Made by a program: the position numbers and the translations under genes. From assembly GCA_938092135.1 (NCBI GenBank), contig CALLJL010000001.1, positions 62,001 through 126,000 on the forward strand: a DNA stretch of 64,000 nucleotides, written 5' to 3'. This stretch comes from an uncultured bacterium. GTDB lineage: Bacteria > Acidobacteriota > Aminicenantia > Aminicenantales > CALLJL01. Shown in pieces: positions 35,214 through 45,200 of this stretch. The notes under the pieces are model-generated. The model worked only from the letters and a program-made list of their open reading frames with translations, did no database searches and was not told where the DNA came from. Every line of letters starts with the position of its first letter. The first letter of the stretch is position 1.

Positions 35214-36445
35214 TTAGAAGTAATTGCTGAATTTTCTAAGGAATTTTTCGTGGTCCTTTTTCGCCTGAGCCACGATCTTTTCGAATTGAGGGTCATTCCT
35301 GAGATTTTTAAGACAAGAATCATTAATCAATCTGAGGTATGGAAAAGGGGTGCCTTCCGACATCTCTTTCTTCAACGCCTGAATGGCCTCAGCTTCCACC
35401 CGAGAAGTGAATAGACAGTGGCACTCCTCGTCAGTCTGAGAGCCTTTGCCCTTTCACCTCTTAGTGCATAGGGCTGGGCTTTGTACTCAGTCAAGACCCA
35501 AAATTCCGGGTCTATGCTTTCGAGCTCTTGAAGCAGCCTCTCGGCCTCATCGTCTCTTCCAACTTAATCATGTGTTTGGCGAGATGACCGAGACAGAAAG
35601 GGTTTCTTGGATTTAGGTTAAGGGCCTCTTTCAAATAGAGTTCAGATTTCTCCAATTCCCCTAAACCGCGCAAGAGATAGCAGGATGGTTCTGAAAAAAA
35701 TAGAGAACGGAGCAAGTTCGAACCTTCTGTCAGGTAAAGAATGGCCGTCTCGAACAGCCCAATCTCAGATAGCGAATAGCCTATTCCGGTGCATACCCCA
35801 TGGCTATTGGGCTCTTTTTCATCGGCAACCCGGTATTTTTCGAGCGCCTTATCGTCATCGCCTTTAAGGAAATGATTGAATCCTTTGGCCAGGTTTGAGC
35901 CCGAATCCTCAGGGTCAAGCTGATAGGCTTTTTCTCCATAAAGGGCAACCTAATTAAGGTCTTCCAGACTCAGGGTGAGCGAATATTTATGCCAGTAGGC
36001 CCAGGCCATCCCGAGGTAAATCAGAGCATAGTCTGGATCGATCTCCTTGGCGGCTTCAAACCTCTCGATTGCTTTGATGAAATCCTTTTCCTGGTAGGTC
36101 ACCACATATCGGCTGTTAATGAAATACATACCCTAGAGATAGGTCTCATAGAGTTCTATATTATCCGGGCGTCCCACCCTGATGGCTTTAATTGATTCAG
36201 CCCTCAGTTTGATCTGGAGGGCATTGGCGTTGGGCTAGGAAATTTCGTCAATCAGCTACCCACCCCCCAAAAAACCTACCCAGAATTTTAACCCTTCGCT
36301 TTCTTTTCATCTGGCTAAGGAATTCAGCCAACTTAGAAGGTTTTGATCGGGCCAAAGGTGGGACTTGACGCCTCATAAGGCTCATGATTTCCCTTTCTTC
36401 TTTTATTAGTCCTAGCCTATAAGAAAGCTCGGAATCAATTAACAA
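35214..36445 (-). pseudogene. Decayed TPR protein gene (stops, frameshift, internal deletion)
   Basis: Reading the minus strand in joined frames gives a protein with LAEFLSQMKRKRRVKILGRFF at the start. A jump follows to ANALQIKLRAE and then tetratricopeptide repeats such as DFIKAIERFEAAKEIDPDYALIYLGMAWAYW and SELYLKEALNLNPRNPFCLGHLAKHM. It ends PYLRLINDSCLKNLRNDPQFEKIVAQAKKDHEKFL. This is the layout of TolB-N/TPR signalling proteins. A TAG follows TYL near 36136, another TAG follows LEDLN near 35949, and a frameshift lies near 35560. The segment normally between the N-terminal helix and the TPRs is missing. Confidence 0.85.
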
Positions 36446-36567
36446 ACTTAATCATCAGCAAAGCTTCAACTCCTAAGGCCGCTGGATTGAGAATCTAGAG
36501 GGGCGAAGGTTGGACCGATTTGGGCGGCCGCTTTGAAGCACCGTTGGCCGCTCAGGCCCTGCATCCT

Positions 36568-36786
36568 CTACCACCTTGGCGTCCCAGAGAATCTTGCCTT
36601 AAACCATTCTAGATCTGAAAGGATCGTCTTAGCCGCCTCCGGATCCTCTTCGGCCTCAGCGAGCTCAGTTAGCCACTCGTTCACCTGGCGTCCCCCCTCC
36701 ATGAGGGCAACCCTGTCTAAAGTGGCTTTGCGAACATATTCGCTAAGAGAAGTTTTATAGCCATATTTGGTAACCAGAAGATTCAT
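36568..36786 (-). CDS. 72-residue protein coupled to HdrA-N-like copy 2
   Basis: MNLLVTKYGYKTSLSEYVRKATLDRVALMEGG...LTELAEAEEDPEAAKTILSDLEWFKARF; soluble, acidic, helical, no cysteines. No family is recognised. The ATG at 36786 overlaps the stop of the upstream gene (ATGA), so it is translated with it, and this start is preferred over a longer frame. It may be a partner subunit of the HdrA-N-like protein. Confidence 0.65.
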   Translation of the reverse strand: MNLLVTKYGYKTSLSEYVRKATLDRVALMEGGRQVNEWLTELAEAEEDPEAAKTILSDLEWFKARFSGTPRW

Positions 36787-37169
36787 GGGTTCACCTCCTC
36801 CATGTTCTTTACCTTCTCCACCGTCTCGGCGAGGAGCTTTTTGGCCTCTTCGGTAGTCAAATTCTTTATATTTATGGGGAACCACTGTTTTTCGAGATCG
36901 AGACCTGATCCCTCTAGGGCCCTTTTGAAAAGCTTCCTCTGCGCTTCAGGAGCGCAGGCGAAGGTTATGTATTTCCCATTAGGGTCCTTCAGCAAATCGC
37001 GCAAAAAGGCGTAGCCATCTTCAGGGCCACAGAGCATGGCATGGACTACCCCATATTCGATGTCTAACTCCAGTCGGGCATAGTTGGCTAGCTCCCAGAT
37101 GTCGATGTTCCTCATAGTCGGACAAGATCCGGTGCAGAAACAGAAAATCACTTTAGGCTTGTTAGCCAT
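36783..37169 (-). CDS. Stand-alone HdrA N-terminal-like Cys protein, copy 2
   Basis: A 128-residue paralogue of 25323-25685. KVIFCFCTGSCPTMRNIDIWELANYARLELDIEYGVVHAMLCGPEDGYAFLRDLLKD, then ITFACAPEAQRKLFKRALEGSGLDLEKQWFPINIKNLTTEEAKKLL. The cysteine layout CxCxGxC / C / AC is conserved between the copies. Strong AAAGGAGG ribosome site. It heads a short minus-strand unit with the 72-residue protein; the FmdE-family gene upstream is on the same strand. Confidence 0.7.
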   Translation of the reverse strand: MANKPKVIFCFCTGSCPTMRNIDIWELANYARLELDIEYGVVHAMLCGPEDGYAFLRDLLKDPNGKYITFACAPEAQRKLFKRALEGSGLDLEKQWFPINIKNLTTEEAKKLLAETVEKVKNMEEVNP

Positions 37170-37292
37170 TTTTCGCCTCCTTTGTTAAGCCCATATTTTA
37201 AGCTCATCCCTTATTTAGCTAAATGAGCCTTAGCATAAAAAAACATAGGAGTGTCTCTCTATTCTTAGCTTCTCATCCCTCCTTTCCTCGGC

Positions 37293-37895
37293 CTATTTAG
37301 CGTAGCCCGAGCATGGTATACAATAGGGTTTGCCTTCAACAAGCCTCGCCTTATCCTCAGCCACAATCTCTCCACACTTTGAGCAACTGAGGTTCCGGAA
37401 GAGGAGCGGCTCCTCTTCAAGGTGATATTCCTCCAGGTGCTCCACTTTAAAGAGCTCCTCGTCCTTCTTGGCCAGCATGGTTTCGATGATGGCGTCCGCC
37501 GTTTCCCTTGGGATCTGAGAGAAGGGCACGCCCTTCGCCCTCAGCTGGGAGAGTTGGGAGGATTTTATCTCCATCATTATCTCTGGCCTCAGGGAGACCC
37601 TGACCGCTTGTTTCTTTTTTTTAGAGACCAAAGTAAGGGCAAATTTACCATACTGCAGCCTTTTGATATTTCCCTTGCCAAAGGTGCAGCCGGTGGCTAC
37701 TTGAACCCCATCGGCTAGGCAACCGCCTGCTTGGTTATCGCTTAGCTCCAATAAAGCTACGGGGTCCCGATCCGGAGCTCTCCCCACGGATAGCTCTTTG
37801 AGAGCAAGATTTCCCATCCTCACTCCCAGGGGCATCAGCACGCATCTATGCCCGTGGAACAAAAAAGCCAGTTCCAAAGTCTTCTCAAGCTCCAA
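37293..37895 (-). CDS. FmdE-family (formylmethanofuran dehydrogenase subunit E-like) protein
   Basis: A 200-residue protein with the family motif FLFHGHRCVLMPLGVRMGNLALKEL, then VQVATGCTFGKGNIKRLQYGKFALTLV, and a C-terminal zinc ribbon CSKCGEIV...CIPC. FmdE-like proteins occur outside methanogens, often next to molybdenum or redox genes; the reaction is not established. The frame opens with TTG at 37895, with a G-rich stretch about 9 bases upstream. Confidence 0.85.
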   Translation of the reverse strand: MELEKTLELAFLFHGHRCVLMPLGVRMGNLALKELSVGRAPDRDPVALLELSDNQAGGCLADGVQVATGCTFGKGNIKRLQYGKFALTLVSKKKKQAVRVSLRPEIMMEIKSSQLSQLRAKGVPFSQIPRETADAIIETMLAKKDEELFKVEHLEEYHLEEEPLLFRNLSCSKCGEIVAEDKARLVEGKPYCIPCSGYAK

Positions 37896-38335
37896 TGTTC
37901 TGACCCCCTTATTTTGATTTTTCTACGGGTCTCAAGGTTTAATAGTATCGCTTCTCATGTCCCTTTGCGGACAGATCTGGTCAAGTTGATAGGAATTTAC
38001 TTTCTGATTATAAACGATTAATTTATAATTTTGCGTTTATTTACCCCCTAATTAACTAAAATATTTTAAATTATTGATTAGGCCAATGTCAACAAAATAT
38101 AATCGTTTAGGGAATTAGCGACAATTAGGTTGTTGGTTTAAGCGTGGCTGATAATATTTAGCCGGCGTAAGAGAATTTAGGAAGCTCGCAACATCTTGAG
38201 CGCAAAAGTGAAGACAGCCGCCCTTCGGCTTAAGGCGAAACTTCAAGGATGCACTTGAATCAGGTCTTCCAAGAGCTTCGACCGAATAATTTCTAGTCAT
38301 CTTGAAAGCATAACATGTCTTCCTCGTCTCCTTAC
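37896..38335. other. Gap between the FmdE-family and NifX-family genes
   Basis: 440 AT-rich bases. A 76-residue minus-strand frame (38115-38345) overlaps the end of the NifX-family gene but has no ribosome site and no recognisable content. A promoter for the FmdE-family unit should lie at about 37920-38100; no clear boxes were identified. Confidence 0.4.
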
Positions 38336-38713
38336 TTAATGACATCTGCGGCTTTGATGACAGCCTTCAGTCAGCTCCTTTAACCCTTTTTCTCGGTAAG
38401 CAGTCAGAGCTTTTTGCACCGTATCCCCTTCAGCTTTGAGCACAGTAACCCCAGCTTCAGCCATAGAGAACAGCCCCCGCGGGCCCATCCCGTAAACAAT
38501 CAGAATATCGGGCTTTTCGCTGAGAATGTTATCATGGGCATGGCCACGGCCCCCAAAATGCTCATCAAAATTGGCTATGGTTTTAAGTGAAATCACCTGG
38601 CCATCTTCTTCCATTTCAATCACCGCAAAATAAGGTGCCCTTCCGAAATGATCAGCCAGTTTCGAATCCAGGCCACGCCGGTCCTCAACGGGAATAATTA
38701 TTTTTTTCGCCAT
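38336..38713 (-). CDS. Dinitrogenase iron-molybdenum cofactor (NifX/NifB-like) family protein
   Basis: A 125-residue RNase H-like fold protein. AKKIIIPVEDRRGLDSKLADHFGRAPYFAVIEMEEDGQ, then HDNILSEKPDILIVYGMGPRGLFSMAEAGVTVLKAEGDTVQKALTAYREKGLKELTEG, as in small NifX/NafY-like proteins found in non-nitrogen-fixing anaerobes. The ATG at 38713 with GGAGG six bases upstream is preferred over an in-frame TTG. A perfect 20-bp palindrome 29 bases upstream matches the one before the DUF134 regulator gene, so it is probably regulated by that protein. Confidence 0.9.
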   Translation of the reverse strand: MAKKIIIPVEDRRGLDSKLADHFGRAPYFAVIEMEEDGQVISLKTIANFDEHFGGRGHAHDNILSEKPDILIVYGMGPRGLFSMAEAGVTVLKAEGDTVQKALTAYREKGLKELTEGCHQSRRCH

Positions 38714-38741
38714 AGGCAACCTCCTCTTTTATTATAATATG

Positions 38742-38761
38742 TTATGAGCATATGCTCATAA
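38742..38761. promoter_or_regulatory. Perfect 20-bp palindrome, candidate DUF134 operator (site 1)
   Basis: TTATGAGCATATGCTCATAA is its own reverse complement. It lies just upstream of the NifX-family gene (minus strand), next to an AT-rich TATAATAT. The same element with one changed base precedes the DUF134 gene at 48834-48853. Confidence 0.8.
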
Positions 38762-39236
38762 TGTCAATAGGTCCAAGTAATTTTCGATTTCATAAAAAGG
38801 ACCTCAGACAAAGATTCCAGGTGACTAAAGATCAGTTTTACCGAATTTTGTTTTCTTAGAATCTTGGGGGTTAGACCTGGGACCTAAAGAAATGAATGAC
38901 AGAAGAAAAAATGGCCAATATCCTTGAGGGAATCAAAGGGCTGAACTCGATAGCCCAAATCTATCGTAATGGAAAATTTCTCTCGCAGAATTAACTCGCC
39001 TCCTTACATCTTAAATTGGATTTTCTAATCGCATACTTATCTAATTCTATTTTATCTAAACAGGCTGAGCGAATTATAAAAAAATAAATTTAGGAACTTA
39101 AGTGGGCTCTTTTTTATAGACAATATTCTTTTTTTAAAATGCCGGAAAAAGTAAGGCAATTCTTAAAAAATAAGAAATATTAATCATGCCGATAGTTTTC
39201 GAAAAAATTAGGTAATAGAGTAGATGTCACCATTTT
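38762..39236. other. Gap between the NifX-family operator and the TamB-Omp85 gene
   Basis: 475 bases with no gene I can support. A 31-codon plus-strand frame at 38896 (MTEEKMANILEGIKGLNSI) lacks a ribosome site. The final AT-rich 180 bases may carry the termination signal of the large minus-strand gene, but no clear hairpin was found. Confidence 0.4.
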
Positions 39237-42200
39237 TCAGAAGAGGGGACCAAGGGTGAAGAAAAACACAGTGCGGGGCTCGCCGGCTCTGGGACGCAGA
39301 TTAAACCCTAAGTCGAAGCGAAGGAGCCCCAAAGGAGACCACAATCTCAGGCCGACTCCTGCGCTGTGGCGTAAATGGCTTAATTTTAAATTCTTCACTT
39401 CAGGAAAAACGTTACCGCTGTCATAAAAAATAACGCCATCCACTCCTGGTAGAATAGCCAGCCTCAACTCCTGGTTAGAAATAAAAACAGCCTCGCCGCC
39501 CTCAGGTTGTTTGAGATAAGGATCGTAGGGGCCAACCATATCTTGCTTAAAGCCCCGAATTGAGTAGCCACCACCGGCATAAAAACGCCGGGCTGGCACC
39601 ATTACCTGGTCGAAAGCTGTAGCCAGCCCAAGCCTAAAATTAGAAGCAAATACCAGCCTCGAGCTTAAAGGTTGATAAAAAGAGGCCTGACCGAACCAGC
39701 TAAAATAGGTCAGCTCTGATTTTAGCTGCTTCGGTGAATAAGTCAGACTGGACGAAAAGAAGCTTCCACGATGGGGGTCGAAGGGGTCATCCCTTAAATC
39801 TCGTATTGCCTGAAGCGAAAGTTCAGTCAAGCTCAAAGAAATATCAAAGAGAAAAGGCCCTTCCGTCTCTGCCTCGTAAGTATGGATGCTGCTTCGGCGA
39901 GCAACTAGGGAAAGAAGAATTTTTCCGGGCAGTTTAAACTGTTGCCGCCAGCTTGCTCCCATCTCATCCGTCGTAAACCCAGCCTCTTTTTTTCTTGTTG
40001 CATAAAAAGAAAGCAAGGAGTCAACCTTCAAGCCAAGGAAATTACGGTCGTGAAAAGAGAAACGCCAGTCTTTTAGCCTCTCATTATAGATAAAATTTGT
40101 CAAACCCTGTCGTCCTAAGCCGAAAAGGTGACGAAAATCAAGTCCAGCCGTAACTTCCGTTTTGGCCTCAGAATCGTAGCGTAACCCGTAACGGAAATTA
40201 ATCGCCGGCTCTCGTCTCAGCTCGACGCGCACCTTTTCTAGACCTGGCTCCGTCGTCGGCTCAGTCCTCACCTGAACTAAATTAAAATCGCCAATGTCAT
40301 AAAGGGCCTTTTGTCCTTCGGAGATGCGCTCAAAAGTGAGCCTTTCTCCTGGTTTAAGCCCAAAGATTTGGCTTAGCTGACGTCTCTGTTCCTCCTTGGG
40401 AGCGTCAAATTCTACCTCGGCCACGCGATGAATAACTCCTTCTTCAATTGTAAAAATAACTTTTGCTTCCTCGCCGGATTGACTAAATTCAACCCGGCTG
40501 GTCACCGAAACATCCTGATAGCCATGGCGGCGGTAGAAAGATAAAAGCCTGTTGCGATCAGAAAGAAGAAGTGTCGGGTTAAAAGGCTCGCCTGCTTTCG
40601 TTCGTACAAGCGACTTGAGCTCGGTAGCCGAGACCGCTTGATTACCCTCAAATTTTACTTCTTCTACAAAACTCTGAGGTCCTTCCTCGACTTCGAGGAC
40701 GCAAGTTAATAAACCCATTTCTTTATCTTCTTCTATAGAAACTGCTGCCTTTGCCTCAAGGAACCCCTGTTGTTCATACCAATTGCGAATGGCCTCCATA
40801 ATCAGACGCGGATCAGTAATTAGAAGCCAGAAGCCCTTTGCCTCCTCTCGTCGCCAGGATTTGATCTGTTGCTGAAGCCTTCGAGCTCTTTCCGGGCTTG
40901 CGCCCACAACTCTTACTTCTTTTATCTGATAACGGTGACCCCTATTCACAATTATAAAATTGGCAATTCTTTTTTCCTCAACTTTTAGCACTGATTTTAC
41001 GTTAGCCTGATAGTAACCTTGACCGACAAGATTTTTGGCAACGAGGGCAGAAGCCCCCTTGGCCGCTCGCTCGGGACTTGTCTCCCGGGACCAAAGAGTC
41101 TCCACCCGGTGCCTCAGCCTTCGGGAAGGAGAATAACCGCAGTATTCAATTTCTATTCTCGGCCCAGCGTTAATCTCAAGGATGATATCGACTTTTCCTT
41201 CTGCCTCGCTGATAATTTGGGGATTAATTTTCGCCTGGAAAAATTGATGCCGGTGATAGAAGGATTCAAGCAGCTTCATTTGCTGGTCGAGAAGACGATG
41301 GCTAAAGGTCTTTCCCGGCTGGAGCGAACGAATTTTTCCCTGGATCAGCTCGCTGGTAAAAAATGGGTCGCCTTTTATTTTTAATGAAGAAATAATTTTG
41401 GGAGAAAAACTTTCGGCGGAAACGCCAGCCGGAGAAACTTTACTCCCCTCCCCCTTTCGTTTTTCGCCTCCAAGAGAAAGACTATGGCGCAAACCCGTAC
41501 CATAGCTTCCGTCATCCCGGCGAAAGAGGTTGAGAAGCATCCCGCGGGATAGCCGGTAATCCAAGTTCCAGCTCTGTCGTTGGGAATTGGTGATGTCAAC
41601 GGAGGTTACGAGACGGGCAGCTGGTGTTATTTGCTTAACGAGAGTAAGCCGGGCACCAGGGTCAGTTTCGCCAGCAATTCCGAGGGGTTCAATCCTCATT
41701 TCCTCGACGCCAATTATTCTTCGAATCTCGGCACCAAATCTGGAGGCGACTGGCGTGGCCAAAGCAAGGAGTATCTGTTCCCGCAAACCGCTTAATCCTT
41801 CTCGTCTAATCTCTTCAAGGCTTTTCCCCGTTAGCAGTAGAAAAGCAAGTTCTTCTTGGGAGCGAGGGGGTGTTGATTGAAAGCTGAGACGAAGGTTGGA
41901 AATCGGACCATTCAAAAGTAATTTTACTTCAACCTGATCATAACGATGGATAAAATCTGTCTGGGCAATGATCTCGAGCTTCGGGTCAGGAGGAAAGCTT
42001 CCGGTAAAATCAATCTGCATCTTTTCCAGTTGATAGCGTCTTTCGGCCCAAGTAAATTCGCCTGCTGCGGCGTTAACAAGCCTGCCGAGGATTATCGGTT
42101 GGGCTAAATTTCCAGAAATAGTTAGACCGCCCTCAATGGAGGTGCGAAGAAAGGAATTGGTAACTAAAGCAGGTTCAAAAAGATTAATTTTTAAATTAAG

Positions 42201-45200
42201 GTAAATGTTTTCAAGAAATTGAGGCTCCGGGGTTGGTGAAGGACGGCGAAAGGAAGCTCGTCGCCGCAACCATGGACCTAATGAGTTGATATCGGCTAAA
42301 ATCGTCATCCCTTTTGCCGTTATATCACCTGCAAGAAAGAGCCTCCCCCGGTCCGAATTGAGGTCGAGATAAGCATCGAGGGCTGTGGCCATAGTATCTT
42401 TAATCTCTATTGGAAGGTCTTTTATGATTAAATTGATTCCAGTCGATTTTATTTGGCCATCTTGACCAACTTCTAAAAAGCCGCTGATTTCCCAGGGTGC
42501 ACCGTTGATCAACCCGCGACAGGAATTGATTTCAAGCTTGTTTCCTGCCAAAAAGAAATATCCCGATCCCTCGCTTAATCGAAGGGGTAAGTCAGTCTTT
42601 TCAGCCGCAAGCTGCCGAAATTCAATTGTCGCCTTAGGCTCAATTTTGGCCAAGGAGCCAGCAAGGCTCAGGCTGATTGTCACGTTTCCCCTGAGGGTAA
42701 CATCCTTAAGCCAAGGAGAGAGAGCTTCTAAATCTCCAAAGGCCTGCAATGAGACGTCAAGCTCAGACTGAGCTTGAGGCTGAGAAAAGGGATGCCTTAA
42801 CTTGGCCTTGACTTTGAGGCTACCAGATTTGCCGCTAATCTCGACTTTTTTTAAAGTAATAAGGTCTGGTTCAACATTAAATATGATTGGTTCTTTATTG
42901 GCCAGGATTATATGGTCTAAGCTGAGCCTTAAAGTTTCGACTTTTAATTCTGCCTTAAGGCTGGGGCGCCATTGCTTAGGCTCAGGGATAAAACTCACAT
43001 TAATCTCGCCGCTCAATTCACCTGATGTTTTGCCCGCAAACTTCTCTTTTAGGGAAGCTGGGATCTTATTGATTTGAACTGGGATAAAATCCCAAGGGTT
43101 GAGTTGGCTGAAAGCAAGGTTGATTTGGGCCTCCCTTGTCCTGCCGTTCGCTCTTAACCCGCTTAGAGGAATTAGGCCACGAGCAACAATCTGGCCGTTT
43201 CCCAGGTTTAAACTCAAGTTGTCGATGGTCAGCATGATTTGGTTAAGTTTTGCCCGCAAATTAATATGCTTAAAAATCAGTTCTTGTCCTGGATAAATGG
43301 GCCAAGCAAGCTGGCCATCGGAAATGATTAGTTCTAAATTAGGTTCTATTTCTGCAAAATGGCTAATATTTCCGCTTACTTGGCCTTGGAAAAGAATCTC
43401 ACCCCTTGCGGTTACTTTTTTCAAAGAGTTATCAGAGGGTCTAACCTGGCTAAAAAATTCAACCAAAAGGAGAAAAGGCAAGCGGGCTTCTATCTTAAGT
43501 TCTGCCTTCCTGGATTTAAAACCGAGACCGCCAACGAGGCGAAAGTTTAAATCACGACTTTTCCAGTCAAAACCTCGGATAAGCAGTAAATCATCCTGCA
43601 ATAGGAGCTCGAGCGGCTCAGCCGTGGTTATCTCGAAGGAACCAATTCTAAAGCCGGCCGGCCCTGTACCGTTCCCCCCAAAATCAGCTTTTAAATTAAA
43701 AAAAGTCAGACTTCCCATTTTTACAGTAAGGCGTCCAGAAATTCGAACTGCCGGGACCGTTATTAAAGGAAGATAGGGGCGCGCTTGCCCTGAACTTATC
43801 AAAGCTGAAGAGTAAGAGGAACCCGGAAGATATAACGGGGGAGGCAAGAGGGGAGAGAAATTAAAAAATTTGAGGTAATTAATTAGATTATTAGTAAGGT
43901 TAGCTCTATCGCCGCTTCCAAGACCAGGATTATTGTTTTCAGAAAAATAAATGGCGAGGTTTTCTGAAGCGGAATCAATTTTCGAGGCGAAAGAAAATAG
44001 GGGAAAGAAAAAAGAAGGAAGAAAGGTGCAGCCAGGAGCAAAGTAAAAAAGGGAAGGAAAAGAAAAAAAACAAGATGAAGTAGGAGAAAAAGAATAGGAG
44101 AAAATGGGGACAGAAAAAAAGGGGAAAGAGGTAGACGGTACCAGAGACGGAGCGATTCCTCTCCGCCAAAATTTTATTTCCTTTCCCTCAATTCGATAGG
44201 TTAATTCATAGTTATCGAGGCTGCCCATAGCCTCAAGTCGAAAGCCAACCTGGCCAATAACAGCAGGAGTAGAAGAAGGAATCAATTCAACCCAGTCGCC
44301 GAGCTCGAGCGAATCAGCCTCGATAGTTATCTTAAAAATTTTACGCTTCCAGTCAAAATTTAGGCTGGCGGATAGAGGTCTTTGACCATCACTTTTTTGA
44401 AGTTGAAGATTCGTTATCTGGACCTTTTCTATGTCCCCTTGGCCTTCGGCTTTAAGCGCGACTACTTCCATTTTTCCGGCCCGGAGCTCCTTTGCCTGGA
44501 CCCAGAAATGAGCTGGGCTTTGGTTGACCGGACCAGCGAGCGTTGCTTCCAATTTAATACATCCTCCAAGGGGCAAAAGCCCTTTTTCTCGGAGGAAAGA
44601 TTGAAATTGGGCTGGCAGGATTGATTCCCAATTTTTTATTTCAGCAATGGCGAGCTTCAATTTAAGATTCGATTGAAGACCGAAATCGTGGCTTAAGGGA
44701 TCTAATGTAAAGGAACCGTCAAGATTGACCTCAAATTCAGGCGAAGAAAAGGCAAAATGGGCAAAATTAATTTTCCTTTTTTTAAGGTCAATTTTCGCTT
44801 CCAGATGGCCATCTGTCCAGAAAGGACCTTGGAGGGCTGAGCCCTCCAGGCTAATTTTCCCTTGAAGTTCCGGCCAGGAAGAACGCTTTCGTTGGCGGTG
44901 AAACTCATTATTGGCGAGATATCCTTTGGTCTCGCTATTCTGTTCATTATTGCCTTTAGGCCAGAGCCCCTTTATATGGCCATCAAGGCGAAGCTTGCCA
45001 GCCACAGGTTTTCTTTCCATCTGCACCTTTGGCTTTTCGATTTCCTCCAATACTTTAAACGGAAGGAGCATCCTCTTTCTTAATTCGCTCAGGCTTCGGC
45101 CAAGGTTTTCAGTTGTCAGGGTAAATGTCGTGATTAATTCCTGTTTAGGTTTAAACTGGCCAGAGGCAGAAAGACTGATTCCAGCCCAGACTAATGAGAA

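Noticed and set aside
38115..38345. A 76-residue minus-strand ORF overlapping the end of the NifX-family gene.
   Set aside because: No ribosome site, no recognisable family and a composition unlike the neighbours.
43359..43776. Plus-strand ORFs within the TamB-Omp85 gene.
   Set aside because: They are antisense shadows of a well-supported long coding frame.
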